A DNA stretch of 53,545 bases from Sphingomonadales bacterium. Lineage in GTDB: Bacteria > Pseudomonadota > Alphaproteobacteria > Sphingomonadales > Sphingomonadaceae. Made by a program: the position numbers and the translations under genes. The notes below the pieces were generated by a model that was given only the letters and a program-made list of their open reading frames with translations, ran no database searches and was not told the DNA's origin. Below, one piece after another: positions 9,720 through 18,383 of this stretch (position 1 is its first letter; each line of letters starts with the position of its first letter). The stretch lies in assembly GCA_018971065.1 (NCBI GenBank), contig JAGWVC010000014.1, forward strand, positions 1-53,545. Reading direction: 5' to 3'.

Positions 9720-9856
9720 AATGCGGCAGCGGCCCGGTCCGATTTCGGCGGCCCGGCTTTTCGGCCGATGTCGTTTTCGGCAGGGGAAGGTCGGTTTCGG
9801 GCACGCAAGCTCCGGCGGGGGCGGGCAGTCTCGCGGCGACGCAGGAGGAATGCCCG

Positions 9857-11413
9857 ATGAGCGAGACCTTGACCCCCACCCGATCCCGCGCCGGCGGCCG
9901 CGCTGCGCGGCGCAGCCTGCGCACCGCGCGCGACTTCACGATGCTGCCCGGGCTTGAACGCAACCTGCCGACCTGTGAAATCCTGTCGGGCGCCCAGATC
10001 GAAAAGATCGACGCCGCCTCGATGGACATTCTCGAAAACGTCGGCGTTGTGTTCCGCGACGCGATCGCGCTGGCCGACTGGAAGCGCGCGGGAGCGAAGG
10101 TGGACGGCGAGCGGGTCTATCTGGATCGCGGGCTGGTGCGCGAGCTGATCGCGACGATTCCCGCCGAATTCGGCTACCGCGCGCGCAATCGCGCGAACGA
10201 CGTCAAGCTGGGCGGCAGGCATTCGGTGTTCGTGCCGATGACCGGTGCGCCGTTCGTGCGCGGGCTGGACGACGTGCGGCGCTGGCCGACGATGGCCGAC
10301 CTCAACATGTTCCACAAATTGAGCCACATGGCGCCGGCGCTGCATTCGTCGGCGCACCACATCGTCGAGCCGATGGACCTGAAGGTAAGCCACCGCCACC
10401 TGCACATCACGTATTCATCGATGAAGTATTCCGACAAGATGTTCATGGGCATGACCACCTCGGGCCGCAACGCCGAGGATGTCATGCAGATGTGCGAGAT
10501 CCTGTTCGGCGCCGACGTGATGGAGCAGACCCCGGTCACCACCGGCAACTGCAACGGCAATTCACCGCTGGTCTGGGACGAGACGATGCTTTCGGCGATG
10601 CGCGCGTTCATCCGTCGCAACCAGCCGGTGCTGTGCTCGCCGTTCGTGCTGGGCGGCGCCAACACCCCGGCCAGCGTGCCCGCCACCGTCGCGCAGCTCA
10701 ACGCCGAAGCGCTCTCGGCGCTGGCTTACACCCAGGTGATCCGCAAGGGCGCGCCGGCGATCTATGGGCACTACCTCGCCACCGTATCGATGAAGTCCGG
10801 CTCGCCGATGGCGGGCACCCCGGAAATCTCGCTGATGAACTTCATGATCGGCCAGATGGCGCGCTTCTATGGCATTCCCTGGCGCACCTCGAACCTGCTG
10901 GGCGGCGCCAAGACCTTCGACGCGCAGGCCGGCTACGAAAGCGCGATGACGCTCAACGCCGTGCTCCACGCCGGTGCCAACTACATCTGGCACTCGGCCG
11001 GCTGGAACGAGGCCGGGATGCACTGTTCGGTCGCCAAGTTCGTCGTCGATGCCGAGATGTGCGCGATGGGCTACAAGATGGCCAGGGGCATCGAATGGGA
11101 CGATTTCGAGCCTGCGGTCGCCGCGGTTGCCGATGTCGGCCCCGGCGGGCATTACCTGGGCCACGACCATACCCAGGCGAATTTCCAGCAGGCGTTCTTC
11201 ATGCCCGAACTGTTCGACAACAACAACATCGAGCAATGGGAGGCCGACGGTGCGCACGAGATCACCGCTCGCGCGCTGACGCACGCCGGCAAGCTGCTGG
11301 CCGACTACGAGGAGCCGAAGCTGGACGAAGGCATCGACGAAGCGCTGCGCGACTACATCGCCCGGCGCGAACGCGAGATTCCGGCGATCGACGAACTGAA
11401 CCAGACCCACTGA
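9857..11413 (+). CDS. MttB-superfamily corrinoid-dependent methyltransferase 1 (no pyrrolysine)
   Basis: A 518-residue TIM-barrel protein of the trimethylamine methyltransferase (MttB) superfamily. There is no in-frame amber codon; the frame ends at TGA. It therefore belongs to the non-pyrrolysine branch, whose characterised members demethylate quaternary amines (glycine betaine, proline betaine, carnitine) onto a corrinoid protein. Family-like stretches are GNCNGNSPLVWDE, FVLGGANTPAS, KSGSPMAGTPE, FDAQAGYESAM, and a C-terminal DEGIDEALRDYI. Residues 9-22 form an Arg-rich RSRAGGRAARRSLR segment, echoed in mttB2. ATG 9857 has AGGAGGA eight bases upstream. The substrate cannot be read from sequence; the adjacent SDR genes hint at a hydroxylated betaine. 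Confidence 0.88.
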   Translation: MSETLTPTRSRAGGRAARRSLRTARDFTMLPGLERNLPTCEILSGAQIEKIDAASMDILENVGVVFRDAIALADWKRAGAKVDGERVYLDRGLVRELIATIPAEFGYRARNRANDVKLGGRHSVFVPMTGAPFVRGLDDVRRWPTMADLNMFHKLSHMAPALHSSAHHIVEPMDLKVSHRHLHITYSSMKYSDKMFMGMTTSGRNAEDVMQMCEILFGADVMEQTPVTTGNCNGNSPLVWDETMLSAMRAFIRRNQPVLCSPFVLGGANTPASVPATVAQLNAEALSALAYTQVIRKGAPAIYGHYLATVSMKSGSPMAGTPEISLMNFMIGQMARFYGIPWRTSNLLGGAKTFDAQAGYESAMTLNAVLHAGANYIWHSAGWNEAGMHCSVAKFVVDAEMCAMGYKMARGIEWDDFEPAVAAVADVGPGGHYLGHDHTQANFQQAFFMPELFDNNNIEQWEADGAHEITARALTHAGKLLADYEEPKLDEGIDEALRDYIARREREIPAIDELNQTH

Positions 11414-11441
11414 CCTTCGCATGGAGGCAAGGAGACAGCCA

Positions 11442-12176
11442 ATGAGCGAATTTTCCGGAAAGGTGGCGCTGGTCACCGGCGCGGCCGGCGGCATCGGCGG
11501 CGCCATCGTCGCGCTGCTGCGCAACAAGGGCGCACGCGTGGCGGTCACCGACCGCGACGTTGCGGGCGTGGTGGCCGATGCGCACCTGCCGGGCGACCTG
11601 CTCGACCCCGCCTTCGCCGACGGGTTGCCCGCCGCCGCGCGCGCCGCGCTGGGCCGGCTCGACATCGTCGTCAACAACGCCGGCGTCATCACCCGCGGGC
11701 CGGTCACCGAAACCAGCGATGCCGACTGGAACCTGTCGCTGGGTGTCAACGTCGAAGCGCCGTTCCGCATCTGCCGCGCCGCCATCCCGCTGCTGGCGGC
11801 GGGCGGCGGCGGCGCCATCGTCAACGTCGCCTCGTGCTGGGGGCTGCGGCCCGGCCCGAACCACGCGCTCTATTGCATGACCAAGGCCGCGATCGCCTCG
11901 CTGACCCAGTGCATGGGCATGGATCATGCCCACCAGAACATCCGCATCAACGCGGTGTGCCCCAACGAGGTCAACACGCCGATGCTGCGCACCGGATTCG
12001 CCCGGCGCGGCTTCGATCCCGACAGCGCCGTGGCCGAACTGAACAGGACCGTGCCGATCGGCCGCATTGCCGAGCCGGAAGACATCGCCGACGTGGTGCT
12101 GTTCCTTGCTTCCGATGCCGCCCGCTACATGTGCGGGGCAACCGTTGAGGTGAACGGCGGGAAGCCGGTGTCGTGA
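11442..12176 (+). CDS. Short-chain dehydrogenase/reductase 1
   Basis: A 244-residue classical SDR with TGAAGGIGG cofactor motif near residue 13, NNAG, and a YCMTK catalytic pair. AAGGAGA precedes ATG 11442. It follows mttB1 by 28 bp and overlaps the second SDR by one base, so the three are one transcript. A likely role is oxidation of a hydroxyl on the carbon skeleton before or after demethylation (for example a hydroxybetaine), inferred from context only. It has typical length and no broken motif. Confidence 0.85.
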   Translation: MSEFSGKVALVTGAAGGIGGAIVALLRNKGARVAVTDRDVAGVVADAHLPGDLLDPAFADGLPAAARAALGRLDIVVNNAGVITRGPVTETSDADWNLSLGVNVEAPFRICRAAIPLLAAGGGGAIVNVASCWGLRPGPNHALYCMTKAAIASLTQCMGMDHAHQNIRINAVCPNEVNTPMLRTGFARRGFDPDSAVAELNRTVPIGRIAEPEDIADVVLFLASDAARYMCGATVEVNGGKPVS

Positions 12177-12907
12177 TGCGGTTCACCGGCAAGGTGGCGC
12201 TGGTCACCGGCGGCAGCCAGGGGATCGGGCAAGGCATCGCCCGGCGCCTGCACGACGAAGGCGCCCGCGTGTTCACCGCCCAGCGTGGCCCGGACGGCGA
12301 ATTCGAGGGCATCGCCGCCGACCTGTCGGACCCCGCCGCCCCGGCGCGCATCGTCGCCGAAATCGTCGAACGTGCCGGCCGCCTCGACGTGCTGGTCAAC
12401 AACGCCGGGATGATGCGCGAGGAACGCGTCGAAGACATGAGCCTGGAGGACTGGCAATTCAACCTGGCGGTCAACCTCACCGCGCCGTTCCTGCTGATCA
12501 AGGCGGCGCTGCCGCACCTGCGCGCCACAGCGGGATCGATCGTCAACATCGGCTCGATCGAGGGCATCGGCTGCAACCCGCTCCACGCCACCTACAGCGC
12601 CACCAAGGCCGGCCTGCACGGCCTGACCCGCGCGGTGGCGGTCGATCATGGCCACGAGCATATCCGCTGCAACGCGGTGGCGCCGGGCTGGATCGACAGC
12701 GACCTGTCCGACGTCTACATCGCGTCGATGCCGGACCCGGCCGCGTTCCGCCGGAACATCGCCCGCATCCACCCGGTGGGGCGAACCGGCACCGCAGCCG
12801 ACGTGGCCGGGCTGGTTGCGTTCCTGGCCTCGGACGACGCGGCCTTCATCACCGGCCAGACTTATGTGGTGGATGGCGGACGCACGGTGAAGCTGCCGTT
12901 GCCATAA
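12176..12907 (+). CDS. Short-chain dehydrogenase/reductase 2
   Basis: A 243-residue SDR with TGGSQGIGQ near residue 10, NNAG and a YSATK catalytic motif. ATG 12176 overlaps the SDR1 stop (TGATG); a GTG three bases earlier is an alternative. SDR1 and SDR2 share the fold but differ through most of their length, so they probably act on different substrates or steps and are not a recent duplication. They sit between mttB1 and a transporter. Function is inferred from family and neighbours. Confidence 0.85.
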   Translation: MRFTGKVALVTGGSQGIGQGIARRLHDEGARVFTAQRGPDGEFEGIAADLSDPAAPARIVAEIVERAGRLDVLVNNAGMMREERVEDMSLEDWQFNLAVNLTAPFLLIKAALPHLRATAGSIVNIGSIEGIGCNPLHATYSATKAGLHGLTRAVAVDHGHEHIRCNAVAPGWIDSDLSDVYIASMPDPAAFRRNIARIHPVGRTGTAADVAGLVAFLASDDAAFITGQTYVVDGGRTVKLPLP

Positions 12908-12927
12908 GGCGGCGATAAGGGGGGATA

Positions 12928-13800
12928 ATGCAGCGCGGATCGGGGACCTTGCTGGTGCTGACTGCCGGCGTGCTGTGGTCGGCACAACCGCTGATCGTCC
13001 GCCACATCGGGCCGGCCAGTGCCTGGGCCATCCTGTTCTGGCGCTCGGCGGGCATGCTGCCGGTGGTCGTCGCCTTCCTTGCCTGGCGCACCCGGGCCTC
13101 GCCACTGCCGGCACTGCGCAACGCGGGGCTGGCGGGGGTGCTCGGCGGGCTGGGACTGGTCGCGGCGATGGGCGGCGCGATTCTGGCCTACAAGACCACC
13201 TCGATCGCCAACGCCGCGTTCCTTTACGCCGCCTCGCCGTTCATCGCCGCCGTGCTGGCGCGCGTCCTGCTGCACGAGCGGGTCGTGCCCGCCACGGTGC
13301 TGGCGATCGCGCTGGCGCTGGTCGGCATTGCCGTCATGGTGGGCGACGGGCTGGCCGCCGGCGCGTGGATCGGCAATCTGGCGGGGCTGGTTTCGGCGAC
13401 CGGCTTTGCCGCATTCACCGTGGCGCTGCGCTGGCACCACACCCAGGACAGCCTGCCCACCTCGGTGCTGGGCAGCGGCTTCACGATGCTGACCGCCGCC
13501 GCGATCTCGGCACGCGCGGGAACGCCGCTGGTGATGGCGCTGCCCGCCATCGCCTGGTGCCTGGCAATGGGCGCGGGAACGCTGGCCGGCGGCATGATCC
13601 TCTACACGCTGGGCAGCCGCACCGTGCCTTCGGCCGAACTGGCGCTGCTGTCGAACATCGAGGTGATGCTGGGGCCGGTCTGGGTGTGGCTGGTGCTGGG
13701 CGAGACCGCCCGTCCGGCGACGCTGGCGGGCGGGGCGGTGCTGCTGGTGGCGATCCTGTTCAACGCGGCAATGACGGCACGGCACCCTGCCCCGGCCTGA
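12928..13800 (+). CDS. DMT-superfamily (EamA) transporter
   Basis: 290 residues with about ten hydrophobic segments arranged as two EamA repeats, including the conserved NAAFLYAASPFIAAVLA and an SAELALLSNIEVMLGPVWVW stretch in the second repeat. A strong AAGGGGGG stands before ATG 12928. It is last in the mttB1-SDR-SDR-DMT unit and ends 6 bp from the convergent oxidase gene. DMT proteins usually export or exchange small metabolites and amines, so it may export an amine product or take up a substrate. Confidence 0.82.
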   Translation: MQRGSGTLLVLTAGVLWSAQPLIVRHIGPASAWAILFWRSAGMLPVVVAFLAWRTRASPLPALRNAGLAGVLGGLGLVAAMGGAILAYKTTSIANAAFLYAASPFIAAVLARVLLHERVVPATVLAIALALVGIAVMVGDGLAAGAWIGNLAGLVSATGFAAFTVALRWHHTQDSLPTSVLGSGFTMLTAAAISARAGTPLVMALPAIAWCLAMGAGTLAGGMILYTLGSRTVPSAELALLSNIEVMLGPVWVWLVLGETARPATLAGGAVLLVAILFNAAMTARHPAPA

Positions 13801-13806
13801 ACCGCG

Positions 13807-15150
13807 CTATTCGTCGCGTGCCTTCCATTCGCCATAGCGGGTGAACAGATTGGCGCCGATCTCGCGGAACGGCTGCGGCGGCAGTCGGCGCGGCGGCGGC
13901 TCGGCGGTGAAGTGGCGGGTGATCGCGCTGGCTTGCCCGGCGGCCAGCTCCGCCGCGCAGATGCCGGTGAGCGTGCCGCGCGCGGTGCCCAGGCCGTTCT
14001 GGACGCAGCCCGACCACACCCCGTCGTCGATCTGCCGCGCCACCGCGACGCCGTTGAGCGTCAGGCACAAGTGCCCGGCCCAGCCGTACTGCATCCGCAT
14101 CCCGGCGAACTGCGGGAAGCGCTGCTCGAACTTCTGCTGCATCACCCGGGCGGCATAGGCGAGATCGCGTTCCGAGGCCTTCATCCCCGGCCGCAGCTTC
14201 GAGACGGTGCGGGTGACGATGCGATGCCCCCCCTGCCCCGCGTCGATCCGGCGCACGGTGGTGCCCATCGGGTCCGACGGGGTGATCCCCCAGCGCGGCG
14301 CCCCGCCCAGCCGGGCGCGGTCATCCGGCCCCAGTTCAGGCGTCATCACCGCGAACAGGAACAGTTGCATCAGCCGCCCCCGGGCCACGCCGAAGCTTTC
14401 GAGATGGCCGTTGACGGCGAGGATGACGCGCGGTGTGGACACAGAGCCTTGCGCACTCCGCACCCGCCACGCCGCGCCTTCGCGGGCGAATTCGGTGACC
14501 GGCGAATTTTCGTGGATGGTGATGCCGTTGCGCTGCAATCCCGCGCCGATGCCACGGATGTAGCCGGCCGGTTGCAGCATGACCGTGCCCGGTGTGTAGA
14601 GCCCGGCGCGATAGTGCGCCGATCCGGTCAGTTCCCGCATCGCCTGGGCATCAAGCAGTTCGTAGCCTTCGCCAAGGCTTTGCAGGTGCTGCGCATAGGA
14701 ACGGTTGCCCGCATCCGCCGCCGCGCTGGCAGCGCCGTTGACCTTGCCGGCGGGGTCGAAGCAGCCGGGCGGAATGCCGAATTCCTCGACCATGTTCCGC
14801 GCGAAGGCGATCGCGTGGCGATTCAGCGCGATCAGCGCGGTGTCGTCGCCTCCGCCGGCATAATCGTCCGAGATCAGTTCGTGCGGCAGATCGATCATGA
14901 AGCCTGAATTGCGCCCGGCCGATGATTGCCCCAGCCGCTGCGCCTCCACCACCACGATCCGCGCGGTCGGCTCGATCTGTTGCAGGCGCCGCGCCGCCGA
15001 CAGGCCGGCAAAACCGGCGCCGATGATCACCACGTCTGCGGTGGTATCGCCAGCGAGCGGCTGCGCCGGCGCCGGGTAGGCGCCGACCAGTTCGTTCCAG
15101 CCGGCCGGCCCGGGCAAGGCCGGCAGGTGCCGGGCAGCGTATCGCGTCAA
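13807..15150 (-). CDS. FAD-dependent amine/imino-acid oxidoreductase (DAO family)
   Basis: About 447 residues of the DAO/PuuB-like family: dinucleotide motif VVIIGAGFAGLSAARRL near residue 40, a GRNSGFMIDLPHE segment next to the flavin, and a C-terminal GLGTARGTLTGICAAELAAG flavin contact. A TTG start at 15150 is proposed because it overlaps the aldehyde dehydrogenase stop and gives the standard length; no better ATG exists close by. Near relatives oxidise gamma-glutamylputrescine, D-amino acids or D-hydroxyproline. The DapA-like lyase, aldehyde dehydrogenase and Ser/Cys racemase-family enzyme favour D-hydroxyproline oxidation; the polyamine reading remains possible. Confidence 0.8.
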   Translation of the reverse strand: MTRYAARHLPALPGPAGWNELVGAYPAPAQPLAGDTTADVVIIGAGFAGLSAARRLQQIEPTARIVVVEAQRLGQSSAGRNSGFMIDLPHELISDDYAGGGDDTALIALNRHAIAFARNMVEEFGIPPGCFDPAGKVNGAASAAADAGNRSYAQHLQSLGEGYELLDAQAMRELTGSAHYRAGLYTPGTVMLQPAGYIRGIGAGLQRNGITIHENSPVTEFAREGAAWRVRSAQGSVSTPRVILAVNGHLESFGVARGRLMQLFLFAVMTPELGPDDRARLGGAPRWGITPSDPMGTTVRRIDAGQGGHRIVTRTVSKLRPGMKASERDLAYAARVMQQKFEQRFPQFAGMRMQYGWAGHLCLTLNGVAVARQIDDGVWSGCVQNGLGTARGTLTGICAAELAAGQASAITRHFTAEPPPRRLPPQPFREIGANLFTRYGEWKARDE

Positions 15151-16646
15151 GCGACCGCCTCGTCCGCATCGTCGGCCAGGTCCACCCATATGGTCTTGAG
15201 CCGGGTATACTGGTCGTGCGCGTGAATGCCGTTGTCACGCCCGCCGAAGCCCGACTGCCCGAACCCGCCGAACGGCGTGGTGATGTCGCCCTCGCCGAAG
15301 CTGTTGACGGTCACCGTGCCCGCGCGGATCGCCCGCGCGCCGCGCAATGCCTTCTTGACGTTGGCGGTGAAGATCGACGCGGCCAGCCCGTATTGGGTGT
15401 CGTTGGCCAGCGCGATCGCCTGGTCGAAGCTGTCGACCGTGAGCACCGACAGCACCGGGCCGAAGATTTCCTCGCGCACCGGCCGCGCCGAGGCATCGGC
15501 GAAGTCGAGGATGGTCGGCTCGACGAAGCCGTCCTTCGCCTTGCCGCCCATCAGCACGGTCTGGCCCGCTTCGAGATAGGCGCTGACCTTGTCGAAATGC
15601 GCCTTCGACACCAGCGCGCCGACGCGGTTCAGCGGATCGAGCGGGTCGCCCATCGGCCATTCGCGGGCATGCGCGACGATGCGCGACAACAGCGCGTCCT
15701 TGATACCGCGCTGCACGATCAGGCGCGAGGTGGCCGAGCAGTTCTCGCCCATGTTCCAGAACGCGCCGTTGACGATGTGCGCCGCCACACGATCGAGGTT
15801 CTCGGCATCGTCCAGCACCACCGCCGGGTTCTTGCCGCCCATCTCGAGCGTAACTTCCTTCATGTTCGATTCGCCGGCGTACGTCAGGAAGCGGCGGCCG
15901 GTCGCGGTGGAGCCGGTGAACGACACCGCATCGATGTCCATGTGGCGGCCGATCGGCTCGCCCACTTCGGCACCGCCACCGGGCAGCACGTTGAACACGC
16001 CCGCCGGGACCCCGGCTTCCATCGCCAGTTCGGCCACACGCAGCGCGGTGAGCGCGGTTTCCAGCGCCGGCTTGACGATCACCGAGCACCCGGCCGCCAG
16101 CGCCGGGCCGATCTTCCACGCCAGCATCAGCAGCGGGAAGTTCCACGGCAGCACCAGCCCGACCACGCCGACCGGCTCGCGCACGACCAGGGCGATGTGG
16201 TTGTCCGATGCCGGCGACACCTGGTCGTAGATCTTGTCGATCAGCTCGGCGTGCCATTTCAGGCAGTGGATGGTCTCCGGCACGTCCACGGTTTCGCAGT
16301 CATAGATGGTCTTGCCCGAATCGAGGCTCTCCATCACCGCCAGTTCGCGGGCGTTGCGCTGGATCAGCTTGGCCAGGCGGATCAGCACCGCCTTGCGCTC
16401 ACCCGGGTGCAGGCGCGACCAGCGGCCGTCCTCGAACGCGTCGCGCGCCTTCCCGACCGCGAAATCGACATCGGCCGGACCACAGGCGGCGATGTGGGCC
16501 AGCACCTTGCCGGTGGCGGGATTGGTCGTCTCGAACGTCGCGCCGGAAATCGCCGGGCGGAAGCCGCCGTCGATGAAGGCGCCGTTAGGCAGCGACAGCC
16601 CCTTGGCGATGGCCTTGTATTCCCCGGTGGTCAGAAGATCGGTCAT
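15147..16646 (-). CDS. NAD(P)-dependent aldehyde dehydrogenase
   Basis: A 499-residue aldehyde dehydrogenase with catalytic Cys303 (ENCSA), general base Glu268 (EMGGKNP) and the LVLPWNFPL cofactor stretch. The C-terminal GDITTPFGGFGQSGFGGRD resembles gamma-glutamyl-gamma-aminobutyraldehyde dehydrogenases. In a hydroxyproline route the substrate would be 2-oxoglutarate semialdehyde made by the DapA-family protein upstream. Start at 16646 (MTDL) is 5 bp after the lyase stop; the longer frame upstream lies inside the lyase gene. The exact aldehyde is not decided by sequence. Confidence 0.88.
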   Translation of the reverse strand: MTDLLTTGEYKAIAKGLSLPNGAFIDGGFRPAISGATFETTNPATGKVLAHIAACGPADVDFAVGKARDAFEDGRWSRLHPGERKAVLIRLAKLIQRNARELAVMESLDSGKTIYDCETVDVPETIHCLKWHAELIDKIYDQVSPASDNHIALVVREPVGVVGLVLPWNFPLLMLAWKIGPALAAGCSVIVKPALETALTALRVAELAMEAGVPAGVFNVLPGGGAEVGEPIGRHMDIDAVSFTGSTATGRRFLTYAGESNMKEVTLEMGGKNPAVVLDDAENLDRVAAHIVNGAFWNMGENCSATSRLIVQRGIKDALLSRIVAHAREWPMGDPLDPLNRVGALVSKAHFDKVSAYLEAGQTVLMGGKAKDGFVEPTILDFADASARPVREEIFGPVLSVLTVDSFDQAIALANDTQYGLAASIFTANVKKALRGARAIRAGTVTVNSFGEGDITTPFGGFGQSGFGGRDNGIHAHDQYTRLKTIWVDLADDADEAVA

Positions 16647-16651
16647 CGTCG

Positions 16652-17554
16652 TTACTCCGCTTCGATTTCGGCGACAGTGCGCTTCACCACGCGGATCACC
16701 TGTTCGAGTTGCCGTTTGTCGTCCTTGTTCAGCGCCTTCAGCGGCGGGCGCGGCGGGCCGGCGCGATGGCCGTCCATCTCGCAGCCGTGCTTGATGCACT
16801 GGATGAACTTGCCGCCCTGCTCCAGCACCCGCATCAGCGGCATCATCGCCGACATGATGCGGCGGCCTCTGGCGAAATCGCCCTGAACCACGCAGGCCCG
16901 GTAGAGCGCGATGTGTTCGGCCGGCAGGAAGTTCGATCCGCCGCAGACCCACGAGCGGCCACCCCACGCGAAGAATTCCAGCGCCTGGTCGTCCATGCCG
17001 CACGACATCTGGATGTGCGGATAGTCGCGCGCCAGCAGGTGGACCCGGTTGATGTCGCCCGAGCTTTCCTTGATCGCGCAGAAGTTGCGACTACGGCCGA
17101 CGCGATCGAGGAACTCCTCGCCCATCGCGATGCCCATGCGGCCGGGATAGTTGTAGAGCATCACCGGCAGGTCGGCCGCCCGGTCGATCGCCAGCGCGTT
17201 CAACGCGTTCTCGCGCTCGGTCGGCACCGAATAGGGTGGCGAACCGACAAGGATGGCGGAGGCGCCGATCTTCGCTGCGGTTTCAGCCATGCGGATCGAA
17301 TCCTCCAGCCGGATCGCCACCGTGCCCACCACCAGCGGCACGCGGCCGCGAATCGTGTCGTGCGCCAGTGTCGCCATCTCGACGCGCTCGTCCATCGACT
17401 GCGCGTAGTACTCGCCGGTCGATCCACCGTTGATCAGGCCATGCACGCCGGCGCCGATCAGGTACTCGATCATCGCGACGAAGCCGTCGCGATCGATGCT
17501 GCCGTCCTCGTGGTGGGGGGTGATGACGGGTGTGTAGATGCCCTCGAAGTTCAT
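16652..17554 (-). CDS. DapA-family class I lyase (possible pyrroline-4-hydroxy-2-carboxylate deaminase)
   Basis: A 300-residue (beta/alpha)8 protein of the dihydrodipicolinate synthase family: GGSTGEYY near residues 43-50, Tyr134 in LYNYPGR, and Schiff-base Lys162 in AIKESSGD. It is not expected to be the biosynthetic DapA because it lies in a catabolic run (GntR, lyase, aldehyde dehydrogenase, FAD oxidase). Relatives include the deaminase of hydroxyproline catabolism and sugar-acid dehydratases, both yielding 2-oxoglutarate semialdehyde for the next gene. The start overlaps the GntR stop by 4 nt. Confidence 0.8.
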   Translation of the reverse strand: MNFEGIYTPVITPHHEDGSIDRDGFVAMIEYLIGAGVHGLINGGSTGEYYAQSMDERVEMATLAHDTIRGRVPLVVGTVAIRLEDSIRMAETAAKIGASAILVGSPPYSVPTERENALNALAIDRAADLPVMLYNYPGRMGIAMGEEFLDRVGRSRNFCAIKESSGDINRVHLLARDYPHIQMSCGMDDQALEFFAWGGRSWVCGGSNFLPAEHIALYRACVVQGDFARGRRIMSAMMPLMRVLEQGGKFIQCIKHGCEMDGHRAGPPRPPLKALNKDDKRQLEQVIRVVKRTVAEIEAE

Positions 17555-18291
17555 GAGGTTCCTCTTTGCAAGGCGCCGGCCGGGGCCTGGCCGAGCGGCA
17601 GGTCGATCCCGGCAGGGGTGACGAAATTCTCGATCTGGGCGCGCGACAGTTCCCAGTGCGCCACCGCCATCGCGGCGGCCCCTGCGGCGTCGCCAGCTTC
17701 GATCAGGGCGATGAAGGCATCGTGCTGGTCGGCGGCTTCATCCTGTTCCTTGCGGAAATCGGGCTGGCGCGCGCTGTAGAAGGTCATGCCGATGCGGGTG
17801 TGGTCGATCAGCAGGCGACGCAGGCTGGGGGTCAGGTATTCGTTGCCCGCCATGTCGCCGATGATCGAATGGAAGCGCTGGTTGCACATGGTGCGCTCGG
17901 CCGCGTCGCCGCTGGCGATGGCGCGGCGGAAGCGGGCCTGGCATTCCTTGAGCATGGCGATCTGCGCCGTGGTGGCATTCTCGGCGGCGAGCCGCGAGGT
18001 GGCCGCATAGATCATCGGCGCGACCATGAAGAAATTGCGCATCGCCGATTGCGACATCGGCGCGACCTGCGCCCCACGATTCGGATGCAGGACCAGATAG
18101 CCCTCTCCCGCCAGTTCGCGCAGGATCTCGCGCAGCGGCGGGCGCGAGATGCCGTATGCTTCCGCCAGGTCGGTTTCATCCAGATAGGCGCCCGGGGCGA
18201 TTTCCTGCGTGAGGATGCCACGGCGCAGGCTCTCGATGCAGGCGCCCTTGCGCGCCCGGCTCTGTCGCCCGGGAGGCGTTATCTCGTTCAT
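17551..18291 (-). CDS. GntR-family regulator, FadR/FCD subfamily
   Basis: A 246-residue GntR regulator: winged helix with ETDLAEAYGISRPPLREILR (about residues 39-58) and an all-helical FCD domain with metal-site type residues, including an RFHSIIG motif. It is the first gene of the leftward unit lyase-aldehyde dehydrogenase-oxidase, overlaps the lyase by 4 nt, and most likely represses it. A TGTCTACA-like element in the 92-bp gap to the AraC gene is a candidate operator. The same 11-mer recurs before the TonB-receptor region. Confidence 0.88.
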   Translation of the reverse strand: MNEITPPGRQSRARKGACIESLRRGILTQEIAPGAYLDETDLAEAYGISRPPLREILRELAGEGYLVLHPNRGAQVAPMSQSAMRNFFMVAPMIYAATSRLAAENATTAQIAMLKECQARFRRAIASGDAAERTMCNQRFHSIIGDMAGNEYLTPSLRRLLIDHTRIGMTFYSARQPDFRKEQDEAADQHDAFIALIEAGDAAGAAAMAVAHWELSRAQIENFVTPAGIDLPLGQAPAGALQRGTS

Positions 18292-18346
18292 GCGATCAAC
18301 CTTCCAGTTTCGTCCGTGGAAACGGTCCTAGACTTCATAATACAAT

Positions 18347-18357
18347 TTGTCTACATT
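18347..18357. promoter_or_regulatory. Candidate GntR operator TTGTCTACATT (site 1)
   Basis: Lies in the AT-rich divergent promoter between the GntR gene and the AraC gene. TGTCTACA is close to the TGTATACA/TGTAGACA half-palindromes used by FCD-type GntR regulators. The identical 11-mer occurs at 32098-32108 near the TonB receptor gene. Confidence 0.4.
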
Positions 18358-18383
18358 TGATGTGTCACTGCTGCAGGTCTGGA

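Noticed and set aside
9575..10405. N-terminal extension of the MFS transporter frame into mttB1
   Set aside because: It overlaps mttB1 on the other strand and lacks transporter sequence; the GTG at 9574 has a good ribosome-binding site.
13807..16646. Putrescine (PuuB/PuuC) pathway reading of the oxidase and aldehyde dehydrogenase
   Set aside because: Not excluded, but no glutamylputrescine synthetase or hydrolase is present, and the DapA-family lyase with a Ser/Cys racemase-family enzyme fits hydroxyproline better.
16647..17003. N-terminal extension of the aldehyde dehydrogenase frame
   Set aside because: It lies inside the DapA-family gene in another frame; MTDL at 16646 gives the normal length.
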